From Nanobdellota archaeon (lineage in GTDB: Archaea; Nanobdellota; Nanobdellia; Pacearchaeales; GW2011-AR1), in NCBI GenBank assembly GCA_022563455.1, contig JADFNI010000004.1, forward strand, positions 1-40,021: a DNA stretch of 40,021 bases. Direction: 5' to 3'. Positions 7,659-16,019 of this stretch are shown piece after piece. The notes under the pieces were generated by a model. The model ran no database searches. It had not been told where the DNA came from and worked only from the letters and a program-made list of their open reading frames with translations. Each line of letters begins with the position of its first letter. Position 1 is the stretch's first letter. The position numbers were made by a program, and so were the translations under genes.

Positions 7659-9359
7659 CTAAAGTTCTTTAAACTTTAAATTTCCAGAAATAAGTTTTCT
7701 TAGGATATCTTCAATTGAATCTATTGAAATTCTTTTTTGTTCTCCATTATCTCTGTTTCTTATTGTAACATCTGAGTTAATTATTGAATCGTTGTCTATT
7801 GTTATACAAAATGGTGTTCCTATTTCATCGTTTCTTGCGTATCTTCTTCCAATTGAACCTGTTTCATCGTAAGTTGCATTAAAATTTTCCTTAAGAGAAT
7901 TATAGATCTTCATTGAGATTTTTACCAAATTTTTGTCTTTTTTGACAAGGGGTAAAATTGCTACTTTTATCGGGGAAAGTAATGGGTTTAATTTAAGAAT
8001 AATATTCTTTTTTTCTGAATTGCTATATGCTTCGAGCATGAAAACAATGAAAGCTCTTTCCACTCCCAGGGATGGCTCAGCGACTACCATCGGTAGAATT
8101 TTTTTAGAATTTCCAGTAATTATTTTAAGATCTTTTTTGGAAAATTTTTCATGTTCTTCTAAATCATAAGTTCCTCGATCTGCAATTCCTTCCAATTCCT
8201 TCCAGCCAAAAGGAAATTCATATTCTATATCCCAAGTGTCTGTTGCATAATGGGATTTTTCTTCTTTGGTATGTTGTCTAAGTCTAAAGTTATTGATATT
8301 TGCTCCTAGGCCGATGAACCAATTAAGTTCTGTTGCTAACCAGTAAGCGTGCCATGGGAGTTTGATAAGCGAATTTTTCAGTGCAGCTGAGATTTTCATT
8401 TTAATTGGGTCAAGGTTTTTTTCTTGCATTTGGCTAGAGTAAATATTTACTTTTAAATTTTGAATTTTTTTAAGATCTTGTGGAACTTCTTCGGATTTTT
8501 CTGGATCAATAAAATATTCTATTTCCATTTGTTCGAATTCTCTGCATCTAAAGATAAAATTTCTCGGAGCGATTTCGTTTCTAAAACTTTTACCTATTTG
8601 GGCAATTCCAAATGGAAGTTTTAATCTTGCATTTTCTTGAACTAATTTAAAGTTTGAAAATATTAATTGGGCTGTTTCAGGTCTTAGGTATGCTAAGGTT
8701 GAATCGTCTTTTATTGGGCCGACAAGAGTAGTAAACATTGGGTTGAATTCTCCTTTGGACTCAAGTTCTCCGTCGCATTTTTCACAAGTGGCAGTATCTA
8801 GTTCATGTTTATCTACTTTTGATTTTGTGCCACATTTTTTACAAACTACTGCGATGTCCACAAAACTTCTGACATGGCCAGATGCTTCCCATACTTTTGG
8901 ATTAGTAATTATACTTCCATCTATTCCTACAATGTCCATTCTTTTTTGAACGTGAAATTTCCACCACGCTTTTTTGATGTTATTTTTAAATTCTGTTCCT
9001 AGATGTCCATAGTCCCAAAATCCTGCAAGGCCTCCATATATCTCTCCTGAAGGATAGACAAACCCTTTTCTTTTACAAAAATTAGTTAGTTCTTCAATTG
9101 ATATTTTGATATTTGTTGTTTTGAATATATTGCTTGATTTTTCTTTTTCTTTTTCCATCGAATTTTTTATTGATTTTGTTTTATGACTCTTCGAATCACG
9201 AGAACTTTCATCAAGGTATTCTTTTGCTTTTTTTTCTGCTTCGCTTTTATCTTTTCCTAAGTAAGCCAATGTTTTTGCTTTTACTTTTCCATCAACTCTT
9301 ACACTTTTTCGAAGGTAGTAATAGACACTCCCTTTGATTGTCTTTTTAACTATGAACAT
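7659..9359 (-). CDS. glyS: Glycyl-tRNA synthetase with N-terminal extension
   Basis: Charges tRNA-Gly with glycine; class II synthetase of the alpha2 type. Recognisable segments: FVYPSGEIYGGLAGFWDYG, a zinc ribbon with CKKCG and CEKCDGE, motif 2 around FRNEIAPRNFIFRCREFEQ (near residue 250-275), motif 3 around GVERAFIVFML, and the anticodon-binding domain with GSIGRRYARNDEIGTPF. The core from Met68 is about 499 residues, close to bacterial-type length. Ahead of it are 67 extra residues: a compact basic segment (FIVKKTIKGSVYYYLRKS, then KTLAYLGK) similar to the N-terminal segments of some transposases and archaeal Fic proteins, then a Lys/Ser-rich linker. The upstream ATG at 9359 is supported by a TATA box 26 bases away, giving a leaderless mRNA that includes the extension. 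Confidence 0.93.
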   Translation of the reverse strand: MFIVKKTIKGSVYYYLRKSVRVDGKVKAKTLAYLGKDKSEAEKKAKEYLDESSRDSKSHKTKSIKNSMEKEKEKSSNIFKTTNIKISIEELTNFCKRKGFVYPSGEIYGGLAGFWDYGHLGTEFKNNIKKAWWKFHVQKRMDIVGIDGSIITNPKVWEASGHVRSFVDIAVVCKKCGTKSKVDKHELDTATCEKCDGELESKGEFNPMFTTLVGPIKDDSTLAYLRPETAQLIFSNFKLVQENARLKLPFGIAQIGKSFRNEIAPRNFIFRCREFEQMEIEYFIDPEKSEEVPQDLKKIQNLKVNIYSSQMQEKNLDPIKMKISAALKNSLIKLPWHAYWLATELNWFIGLGANINNFRLRQHTKEEKSHYATDTWDIEYEFPFGWKELEGIADRGTYDLEEHEKFSKKDLKIITGNSKKILPMVVAEPSLGVERAFIVFMLEAYSNSEKKNIILKLNPLLSPIKVAILPLVKKDKNLVKISMKIYNSLKENFNATYDETGSIGRRYARNDEIGTPFCITIDNDSIINSDVTIRNRDNGEQKRISIDSIEDILRKLISGNLKFKEL

Positions 9360-9362
9360 AGT

Positions 9363-9452
9363 TTAGGCACTACTTATTGTTATTTAAAAGTTTTGTTAGG
9401 CACTACTTTAGGCACTACTTATTATTGGGAGGCGATTAATTGTAGTGCCTAA
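9363..9452 (-). promoter_or_regulatory. Repeated operator-like elements around the glyS TATA box
   Basis: Three direct copies of TTAGGCACTACTT (9363-9375, 9396-9408, 9408-9420; plus-strand orientation) and one inverted copy GTAGTGCCTAA (9442-9452). The minus-strand TATA box TTTTAAATA lies at 9381-9389, so copy 1 covers the predicted transcription start and copies 2 and 3 sit just upstream. The layout suggests binding of a repressor or activator to the glyS promoter. Confidence 0.6.
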
Positions 9453-9506
9453 CTGTTTATAGAGCTAAACATAAATTTTTAAACTATTTAAAATATTTAA
9501 TTTGAG

Positions 9507-9609
9507 GCTCTCGTAACTCAGCCTGGATAGAGTGTCTGCCTTCTAAGTGTACTCCGAAAGGATGAATGGAGTAAGCAGAAAGTCGCAGGTTCAAATCCTG
9601 CCGAGAGCG
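9507..9609 (+). tRNA. tRNA-Arg(TCT) with 28-nt intron
   Basis: Acceptor GCTCTCG (9507-9513) pairs perfectly with CGAGAGC (9602-9608); discriminator G. The D arm is ACTC/GAGT, anticodon stem TCTGC/GCAGA, T arm GCAGG-TTCAAAT-CCTGC. The anticodon TCT is at 9542-9544. A 28-nt intron (9546-9573) interrupts the loop after A37, the canonical archaeal site, and contains the self-complementary ACTCC/GGAGT. Removal requires the splicing endonuclease encoded at 18239-18751. Confidence 0.92.
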
Positions 9610-9662
9610 TAGCTGGTTGCAGAAGTATAGATTTATAATTCTTGTTTATCAGTATAATTTAG

Positions 9663-9733
9663 GCAGGCGTAGCCAAGTGGTAAGGCAAGAGGCTGCAACC
9701 CTCTGATCCTGAGTTCGAATCTCAGCGTCTGCT
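9663..9733 (+). tRNA. tRNA-Cys(GCA)
   Basis: Acceptor GCAGGCG/CGTCTGC with one G-T pair, D arm with AGTGGTAA loop, anticodon loop CTGCAAC (GCA), canonical T loop TTCGAAT, and discriminator T as expected for cysteine. A TATA-like TTTATAATT lies about 25-30 bases upstream. No intron. The next gene begins immediately after the tRNA. Confidence 0.95.
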
Positions 9734-10183
9734 TTGAAATTAGTTAATCGAATAATAAGTATTGGAGAGAAATACCATTTAGACCTGGGCCTTTATTTTA
9801 TTATATCTATTTGGATAATTTTAAATTATTTTTTATTTCAATATTATAATTATATTGGAATTACTTTGATTATATTTGGATATTTAATATGGATTCTTGG
9901 TTTAATTACTTTAAAGGATGCTTTTCAGATTAGGGCTGATGCGAAAATATTAATTGAGAATGGAATTTATTCTAAAATTAAACATCCAATTTACCTTGGA
10001 GGATTTATTATTGATCTGGGGTTAATAATATTTACATATCATACATTTTTATTTTGGTATTTAATAGGGTATACAATAATTGGTAATCTTATACAATTAT
10101 TTAGGATTAAAAATGAAGAAAAGATTTTACTTGATAAATTTGGAAAAAAGTATATTATGTATAAGAAAAATACTTGGTTTTAA
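9734..10183 (+). CDS. Membrane methyltransferase, ICMT/PEMT-like
   Basis: A 149-residue integral membrane protein with about four hydrophobic segments. The C-terminal part matches the pattern of the isoprenylcysteine carboxyl methyltransferase / phospholipid methyltransferase superfamily: GIYSKIKHPIYLGGF (the R/K-HP-Y motif that binds SAM) and then RIKNEEKILLDKFGKKYIMY. The substrate cannot be told from sequence; a lipid or small molecule methyl acceptor is likely. The only usable start I can see is TTG at 9734, directly adjoining the tRNA-Cys 3' end, so it may be made from a tRNA-mRNA cotranscript. Confidence 0.7.
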   Translation: MKLVNRIISIGEKYHLDLGLYFIISIWIILNYFLFQYYNYIGITLIIFGYLIWILGLITLKDAFQIRADAKILIENGIYSKIKHPIYLGGFIIDLGLIIFTYHTFLFWYLIGYTIIGNLIQLFRIKNEEKILLDKFGKKYIMYKKNTWF

Positions 10184-10280
10184 GATATAGATATCAATTG
10201 AACCTCAATATCCTCTGACTTCATAAGTGGATGCAGTATTTACTAGCAAACAATAAATACCCTTTTTTCATTTGATTAAC

Positions 10281-11189
10281 ATGGTAGAAAATATTAAAGT
10301 AACGTTTCTTGGAACTGGTTCTTCAATTCCAACTGCGAGAAGGAATCATACAGCTGCGCTTATACAATATAAGAATGAAATGATTCTTCTTGACTGTGGG
10401 GAAGGGACTCAAAGACAATTTCGAAAGGCTAAGATTAGTATGGGAAAAATTACTAGGATTTTGCTTAGTCATTGGCATGGGGATCATTCTCTTGGGCTTC
10501 CAGGTCTTTTATCTACTATGATTATGGGAGGATATGGCAAAAATTTGAAGGTTTATGGTCCAAGAGGGAGTAAAAAGAAAATGAGAGATTTTCTTGATTT
10601 ATTTGGAATAGATCCTGGAAAGCTTCGTTTGGAAGTTTTTGAAGTTGAAGACACAGTGTTTTTTGATGAGGGAGATTTTATACTTGAAGCTAAATCACAG
10701 GACCATTCTTGTCCTGTAAATGGATATTCATTTATTATTAAAGAGAAAAATAGAATTGATCGGGAAAAATTAGCAAAACTTAAAATCCCTAATTCTCCTT
10801 TGATTGGAAAGTTGAATATGGGGGAAACTGTTGAGATTGATGGGAAAAAAATTGATGGGAAGAAATTATTGTATAAGGAGAAGTCCCGAAAGATTAGTTT
10901 TATAGTTGATAGTCGATATAATGAGAATGCTATTGCCCTTTCTAAAAATGCCGATTTACTTATTTGCGAATCTTCTTTTTCGAAGGATGAGGGAGATCTT
11001 GCACGAGATCATGCTCATATGACTAGTAAGGAAGCCGCTACAATTGCTAAAAAAGCCAAAGTACAATCTCTTGCATTAATTCATTTAAGTCAACGGTATG
11101 ATATGATTCCTAAGAAAATTTTGAGCGAGGCTAAAGAGACATTTAAAAATGTTATTGTTGCAGAGGATTTAGATGAAATTATTTTATAA
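10281..11189 (+). CDS. rnz: Ribonuclease Z
   Basis: Zinc-dependent endonuclease that cuts the 3' trailer from tRNA precursors. The metallo-beta-lactamase motif SHWHGDHSLGLPGLL, the N-terminal FLGTGSSIPTARRNH, LLDCGEGTQRQ, the later metal ligand in QDHSCPVNGYSF, and the terminal RDHAHMTSKEAA stretch are all typical of the short RNase Z form; 302 residues is normal. I prefer the ATG at 10281 because AATAAATACC at 10252-10261 is a well placed TATA element for a leaderless start; a TTG at 10272 is the alternative. Confidence 0.95.
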   Translation: MVENIKVTFLGTGSSIPTARRNHTAALIQYKNEMILLDCGEGTQRQFRKAKISMGKITRILLSHWHGDHSLGLPGLLSTMIMGGYGKNLKVYGPRGSKKKMRDFLDLFGIDPGKLRLEVFEVEDTVFFDEGDFILEAKSQDHSCPVNGYSFIIKEKNRIDREKLAKLKIPNSPLIGKLNMGETVEIDGKKIDGKKLLYKEKSRKISFIVDSRYNENAIALSKNADLLICESSFSKDEGDLARDHAHMTSKEAATIAKKAKVQSLALIHLSQRYDMIPKKILSEAKETFKNVIVAEDLDEIIL

Positions 11190-11191
11190 AA

Positions 11192-11671
11192 TTAGCCCCT
11201 AGTAAAGATTCTTTCTAATCCTAGAGATTCTCTAAGCTGTTCTCTTCTTCTATCTGTTATCTCATGTTCCTTTTCGGAGTAATAAGATCCACAAGGTTTT
11301 CTGGATTTCGTTTCCAATCTTTCGACAATTGCTTTTGCGTCTAATTGATCTAAATAACTTGAAATTCCAAGGATGACATCTTTTGGAGCAGAATCTATGG
11401 GTTTGGAGGGATTTACTAATTTCCCTGTTGCTAGATCGACCATAATTCTATAATATCCATGTTGTGAAGAGCCTTCAATCGCCCAACGTCCTTCACTATA
11501 GGCCCTATTCAAATTTTCATCAAAACCCGTTCTTCCATCGGCCTCAAGCGCTAAATAAGGGATTCTTTGCCAGAAAACTTTTTGGGAAACAGAATATTCA
11601 TTTATTTTTTGAACAATGCTTTTAGCTTGTCGGAGTATTCCTTCCCTCATAGCTTCCCCTCGATCTTTCAT
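11192..11671 (-). CDS. Conserved-looking hypothetical protein, 159 aa
   Basis: I do not recognise a family. The protein is soluble, mixed alpha/beta, with an N-terminal helix (MREGILRQAKSIVQKINEYS), a central region rich in aromatic residues and glycine, and a charged C-terminal helix (HEITDRRREQLRESLG). The ATG at 11650 has GAGGGG upstream and could be the true start instead of 11671, losing seven residues. It is convergent with RNase Z with a 2-base gap. A TATA-like run TAAAATATATATC lies about 45-55 bases upstream. Base usage is slightly less AT-biased than neighbours. Confidence 0.65.
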   Translation of the reverse strand: MKDRGEAMREGILRQAKSIVQKINEYSVSQKVFWQRIPYLALEADGRTGFDENLNRAYSEGRWAIEGSSQHGYYRIMVDLATGKLVNPSKPIDSAPKDVILGISSYLDQLDAKAIVERLETKSRKPCGSYYSEKEHEITDRRREQLRESLGLERIFTRG

Positions 11672-11796
11672 GTTTCTCTAAAACTATTAGTCTTTTTATT
11701 CTTTATTGTGCCTAGATATATATTTTAGATACTTCTCGCTACAGATAAGTTTGAAGAATTTATCCATGCGAAATTAATCGGACAAAAACGCTTCAA

Positions 11797-12042
11797 TTAA
11801 GCTTTAGCAGCAGCTGACGGAGAAATGAAGATTATTGTATCGCCCCTGAGAAATGTTAATCCATAACTCCTGGTTTGTTCTCCGTTTTCTACCTCTTTAG
11901 CATTGTCTAAAACCACATTGATGTGGATGTCAAATGCTAGTAAAGTTCCGACAAATTGTTTGCCGGTTTTTAGCTGTACTAAAATCTCTTTACCTTTTGC
12001 TGAATTAAGCAAATCCAAAGGCCTTTCGATTCCATTTACCAT
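11797..12042 (-). CDS. Sm-like archaeal protein (LSm)
   Basis: A small RNA-binding protein that forms a ring and binds U-rich RNA. Both signature segments are present: Sm1 (RPLDLLNSAKGKEILVQLKTGKQFVGTLLAFD, then NVVLDNAKEV) and Sm2 (LTFLRGDTIIFISP), with the ILVQLKTGKQFVG strand-turn-strand typical of the fold. Eighty-one residues is the normal length for a bare Sm domain with an Ala-rich tail. It is divergently transcribed from the Lys/Arg-rich membrane protein gene, sharing a 121-base intergenic region. Confidence 0.93.
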   Translation of the reverse strand: MVNGIERPLDLLNSAKGKEILVQLKTGKQFVGTLLAFDIHINVVLDNAKEVENGEQTRSYGLTFLRGDTIIFISPSAAAKA

Positions 12043-12134
12043 GAAGATACTCTACAAAATCTCTTTTTAAAACTTTTGGAGGAGATTTGTTGATACTAGT
12101 ATCATGGAATAGAGTTTTTTCTTTTGAAGTAACC

Positions 12135-12144
12135 TTTTTATATA
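12135..12144 (+). promoter_or_regulatory. TATA box of the 12164 gene
   Basis: TTTTTATATA centred 25 bases before the ATG at 12164, consistent with a leaderless transcript. Confidence 0.65.
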
Positions 12145-12163
12145 CAAAAATATTGTAGGATCT

Positions 12164-14596
12164 ATGGGGTGGTATGCATTTATTAGTTTGGCGCAAGACG
12201 GACGTATAAAGTTTTTACTCGTTTTTATCTTCGTCGCTGTTGGAATTGCATCCGTTCTTACATTTGTAGAATTTAGACTTAATAAAAGAAAAAAGGCCCA
12301 CGAAGAAAGAAGTAATGAACAGTCTTTGGTGGATTATTTGAATAGATCCTCTATGTCTAATAATACTCCTGTGGAAAAATTGAAAATATTAGATTATTCA
12401 GTCAAGGTTTATTTTAGAGATGCATTTGGATTTAAATTGAGTAATAGTTATTCTGAATTAATAAAATTATTTGAGCAAAGAGGAAAAAATAATTTAGCTA
12501 AATTTTGTAATGAAATTTTTGAAGCACATTACTCTCCCAATGAAATTAGCGAGTTAAAAGTTAAGGAATTATTTTCTTCTTTTGAAAGAATAGTTAGATC
12601 GAGTAAGAAAAAAATTGAGGATGTTAAAGATTATAAAAATGGCTTTAATAAAATTGGGAATAAATTTTCTGTTTTGACAAATTATTTTTCAAGAAATTTA
12701 AAAATTATTAAATCAAAAAGAATATCTCGAAAGGTTGAGTCTAATGTTCGAAAGAATGCTAGGGAGAATGCTAGGGTGGCTTCCTTGAATGATAAGGTTC
12801 AGCAAAGAGTATTTAAGATTCAAGAAAAAGAGGATAAAAAGAAAACGAAGATTGAATTAAATAATAAATATAAATTGGTTAGGATAGCTTATGCAAAGAA
12901 AAAGGGGGTCGAAAAGATTCAAAGAAAGAATAACAGGAGAAAGGTAGTTAATAATTTGAAGAAAGAGGCCGTCATTCAGATGTTTAATGGAGTTAGATTT
13001 GTTCGGAAAAAGAAAATTAATTTTAAAAGAAGAATTGAAAAATCAAGAGATTTGAGAAAAATTTCTAAAGAAAGAAAAAAAATATTGGCAGAGAAAAAAG
13101 AACTTTTTAGATTAAATGCTCGAAAAATTGAAGAAAGAGAAAGAGCACATTTGAGGCATGGTGTTTTATTAAAAAAATTATCTCGGAAAAAAGAAAAAGA
13201 AGAAAAGAGAAGGCAGAGAAAAGAGACGAAAGAAAGAAAGAAAAAACTAAAGAAGGCAAATAAGCTAAAAATCCTCGCAAGAAAAGATATTTTGAAGAAG
13301 CAAAAAATTGCTATTAAGGAAGAACAGAAAAGAGTTAGAAATTTACGAAAAGAACAGAAAAGAAAAGAAAAGAAAGCAAAGAGACTAAAAATCCTCGCAA
13401 GAAAAACTATTTTGAAAAGGAGAGCTGTGGCTGTTAAGGGAGAGAGAAAAAGAGTTAGAAATTTGGAGAAAGAAAGAAAAATTTTTTTAATTCTGGAAAA
13501 AAAGAAGAAGAAAAAGATAGCGAGGGAGAAAGAAAGAAGAATTAAGGAAGCTAGGGAGAAAATTTTGACAGATGAGGCAAGATATAAAAAAGAGCAAATT
13601 TCTAAAGAGAAGAGAGTAAAGTCTGAACAAAAAAGAAAAGAAAAAGAAGCCAAAAAGAAGCTGAAGATATTATTGAAAAGGCAAAGAAAGGCTCGAGCGG
13701 ATGAATTAAAAACAGAAAAACAGAGAAATCTTTTAGAAAATAAGAGAATTCGTCAGATAAAGCTTAATGAAATAAGGATTAGCAGAGCTAAGGTTATCAA
13801 AAGCGAAAAATCTTTTGAAAAAAGAGAGATTAATTCTAAGAAAAAATTAGGATTTCTTTTAAAAAAATCTAAATTGTTAGATCTAACACAGGGCAAAAGT
13901 GAAAGAAGTATACAATCTGAAATTTTGAAAGATGAAAAACAGCTTGGAAAGAAAAATAATTTTTGGGCCTTTGATCTTTTTAAGAAGATTAAGAAAAGGA
14001 ATGGACAAAGAAAAATTGCACGAGATCTTTCTAGAAAGAAAAAATTAGCCGAAAAAATTCGAAAAAGAAATATAATCCAAAAGGCTAAACAGAACAAAAA
14101 AATTGAAATTCAAAGAAAACGTGAACAAGCGACTGCCTTTAAACTTGCACAGAAAAAATTAAAAGATTTTGATAAAAATAAACAAAAAGAGATAAGGCAA
14201 AAGATTAAGCTTGCAGGAATATTGAAAAGAAAACGAGTTAGAGATCAAAGAAAACTTGACCGGAAAAAGGAGAAGTTATTAAAAAAGGAGAGAAAGCGAA
14301 AAGAAAAGGCTTTGAGGATCCAAAAAAGGGAAGAGGCTAAGACTCTAAAGAAAGAGCTTTTGGAAGTGAGGAAGAAGGCACTTGAAAAAAGGAAGCGTGA
14401 ACTAGGTGTTCAAAATAAGCTATCAGCAGCAAAAAAACTTGGAGCAAAAAGAGATAGTTACTTGAAAAGTAAATTGTTAAGAGAGAAAAATAAGAAAATG
14501 AAAGATATAGCATCTCGAAGACAAAAAATTATTAAGATTTATCCTATTGGGAGCCTGGAATGGATGAAGGAATTAGATAGAAATTCTAGGAAATGA
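12164..14596 (+). CDS. Giant Lys/Arg-rich membrane-anchored helical protein
   Basis: An 810-residue protein with one N-terminal membrane helix (IKFLLVFIFVAVGIASVLTFV) and a long, extremely basic body dominated by K, R, E and I. Residues about 60-160 look folded (LDYSVKVYFRDAFGFKL, then YSELIKLFEQRG) and recall the cytoplasmic tail domain of DUF4129-like membrane proteins, a weak resemblance. The remaining 600 residues are predicted single helix or coiled coil, probably cytoplasmic by the positive-inside rule. Two units near residues 367-397 and 407-437 are a duplication (KILARKDILKKQ versus KILARKTILKRR). The high net positive charge suggests binding to nucleic acid, ribosomes or acidic lipids, which is inference. 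A short conserved-looking end (IYPIGSLEWMKELDR) closes the protein. Function unknown. Confidence 0.8.
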   Translation: MGWYAFISLAQDGRIKFLLVFIFVAVGIASVLTFVEFRLNKRKKAHEERSNEQSLVDYLNRSSMSNNTPVEKLKILDYSVKVYFRDAFGFKLSNSYSELIKLFEQRGKNNLAKFCNEIFEAHYSPNEISELKVKELFSSFERIVRSSKKKIEDVKDYKNGFNKIGNKFSVLTNYFSRNLKIIKSKRISRKVESNVRKNARENARVASLNDKVQQRVFKIQEKEDKKKTKIELNNKYKLVRIAYAKKKGVEKIQRKNNRRKVVNNLKKEAVIQMFNGVRFVRKKKINFKRRIEKSRDLRKISKERKKILAEKKELFRLNARKIEERERAHLRHGVLLKKLSRKKEKEEKRRQRKETKERKKKLKKANKLKILARKDILKKQKIAIKEEQKRVRNLRKEQKRKEKKAKRLKILARKTILKRRAVAVKGERKRVRNLEKERKIFLILEKKKKKKIAREKERRIKEAREKILTDEARYKKEQISKEKRVKSEQKRKEKEAKKKLKILLKRQRKARADELKTEKQRNLLENKRIRQIKLNEIRISRAKVIKSEKSFEKREINSKKKLGFLLKKSKLLDLTQGKSERSIQSEILKDEKQLGKKNNFWAFDLFKKIKKRNGQRKIARDLSRKKKLAEKIRKRNIIQKAKQNKKIEIQRKREQATAFKLAQKKLKDFDKNKQKEIRQKIKLAGILKRKRVRDQRKLDRKKEKLLKKERKRKEKALRIQKREEAKTLKKELLEVRKKALEKRKRELGVQNKLSAAKKLGAKRDSYLKSKLLREKNKKMKDIASRRQKIIKIYPIGSLEWMKELDRNSRK
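13252..13480 (+). repeat. 120-bp-period tandem duplication inside the basic protein gene
   Basis: The run CTAAAAATCCTCGCAAGAAA occurs at 13265 and again at 13385, exactly 120 bases later, and both copies go on to AGAGTTAGAAATTT about 70 bases further. The period equals 40 codons, so it lengthens the helix without changing frame. Confidence 0.85.
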
Positions 14597-14605
14597 TTAT
14601 TTAAA
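14597..14605 (+). promoter_or_regulatory. TATA box of the TSP1-like gene
   Basis: TTATTTAAA centred 26 bases before the ATG at 14627; it begins right at the stop codon of the preceding gene. Confidence 0.6.
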
Positions 14606-14626
14606 CTCATTTTTACTTAATTTATT

Positions 14627-15961
14627 ATGCAAAAGAGATTGATGGTCATACTAAATGTTCTAGTTTTATTAGTGCTTATTGGTTTTTTGGTGTATATTAT
14701 TAGTATTTTTTCGGAGGAGGGTGATGGTGATGGTTTAGTTTTGGAGTGTATTGATGTTAATAATGTTGTTAGTTTTATTTATGATGCTTGTTATGATGCG
14801 TTTACGAAGAATATACTTTTGGAAGTTCGACGAGGTCAAGATTACTACAATCTTCGAAATTTTAAATTTTCATTTTTTGATTTTTCTCAGCAATCTTATA
14901 TTTTAGATGATATTCCCGTTGTAGGAGGTGTTAAAGCTTATAAAATTCCAAGTGAAAAAAATCCTGGAAATATGGAAGTCATTTTAGGAGTTGTAAAAGA
15001 TTTTTCTGCTCCCATATGTGGAGAGCCTCGAAGGATTTTTGTAAAGTATTGTCCTGATGGAATTTCTGAGGATGGAATTTCGGTTACCATTAGTCCTTTT
15101 GAGGAAAGTAAGGTTGAGGATTTTGTTGAGATTGTGAAATATTCTAGGGAAGACTCTGATATTTTATCTTTGGATCTGGTTGAAAAAGAAAGAATTTGGA
15201 AATCTAAATGTGAGTCTCGATGGGAATGTAGTGCTTGGGAATCTTGTGTGGATGGTTTTCAGAGGAGGACGTGTGATGATTTGAAAGAATGTTTTATTCC
15301 AACAGGTTCTCCTGAAACTGTAAGGAATTGTGATGGGACTTGTACGGAAAAATGGGAATGTGAATGGGGCAAATGTAGTGCAGGATTTACCAAACCTGTT
15401 TGTAAGGATAAAAATAGGTGTGGAACAAAATTTGATTTGCCAGGTCCGTTAAAATGTGCTGTGGGTAGAAATAAATGTGTACCTGATATTACTTGTGGGG
15501 TTTGGACCGAATGTGCTGTGGACTACAATTTTTTAGACCTTGTTGGGGGCGTTATTAGTGAACTTGATGGACTTAAATCTAGAGTTTGTAGAGATCAAAA
15601 TCAATGTGGAATTGATATAAATGAAGTTAGGTCTTGTTCTATTGGGGTGGACGTTTATACAAAAAGAATAGATAAATGTGGGAGCAGCTATATTGGTGTT
15701 TATGATAGGCTTGACAATCGTCTTATTGCTAGTGTTGAAGAGGGAACTGATGATAATCCATATTTAAATATTAATTTAGATACCGAACTTGATAGTCAAT
15801 ATTGTCCTTATTGTTTTGATGGAATTAAAAGCGGGGATGAAGAAAAAGTTGATTGTGGAGGAAGTTGTAAGTCTTGTTCTGAGAAATATAAAAAGATTAG
15901 TTTTAGTAAGAAAGGTTTTTGGGACTTGATTGGAGATTGGATTAAGAGGTCAATTACATAA
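14627..15961 (+). CDS. Cys-rich secreted or membrane-anchored TSP1-like protein
   Basis: N-terminal membrane anchor or signal (RLMVILNVLVLLVLIGFLVYIISIF) followed by an extracellular part of about 410 residues. A first domain without cysteine clusters is followed by at least three thrombospondin type-1-like modules: CESRWECSAWESC with RRTC, CTEKWECEWGKC with PVCKDKNRC, and ITCGVWTEC with RVCRDQNQC. The end carries CPYCFDGIKSGDEEKVDCGG followed by SCKSC, a short Cys motif common at the end of secreted bacterial and archaeal proteins. The many even-spaced cysteines imply disulfide bonding outside the cell. It has its own TATA box. Such proteins may serve in attachment, but the ligand is unknown. 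Confidence 0.75.
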   Translation: MQKRLMVILNVLVLLVLIGFLVYIISIFSEEGDGDGLVLECIDVNNVVSFIYDACYDAFTKNILLEVRRGQDYYNLRNFKFSFFDFSQQSYILDDIPVVGGVKAYKIPSEKNPGNMEVILGVVKDFSAPICGEPRRIFVKYCPDGISEDGISVTISPFEESKVEDFVEIVKYSREDSDILSLDLVEKERIWKSKCESRWECSAWESCVDGFQRRTCDDLKECFIPTGSPETVRNCDGTCTEKWECEWGKCSAGFTKPVCKDKNRCGTKFDLPGPLKCAVGRNKCVPDITCGVWTECAVDYNFLDLVGGVISELDGLKSRVCRDQNQCGIDINEVRSCSIGVDVYTKRIDKCGSSYIGVYDRLDNRLIASVEEGTDDNPYLNINLDTELDSQYCPYCFDGIKSGDEEKVDCGGSCKSCSEKYKKISFSKKGFWDLIGDWIKRSIT

Positions 15962-15968
15962 CTTTTAG

Positions 15969-16019
15969 CAGTATCTCAATTGAGATACTGAGCGGCAATT
16001 TTTTCTGCTGAAAAATTGC
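15969..16019. repeat. Two consecutive hairpins after the TSP1-like gene
   Basis: A perfect 22-bp palindrome (15969-15990, arms CAGTATCTCAA) is followed by a second inverted repeat with 9-bp arms GCAATTTTT (15995-16003) and AAAAATTGC (16011-16019) and a 7-base loop. Both lie within 60 bases of the stop codon at 15959-15961. They could stabilise the mRNA 3' end or belong to a small RNA; the rest of the region up to 16210 holds no gene that I can support. Confidence 0.6.

Noticed and set aside
12976..14097. Long minus-strand open frames rich in Phe, Ser and Leu
   Set aside because: They are the antisense of the Lys/Arg/Glu-rich gene; A-rich coding produces long F/S/L frames on the other strand.
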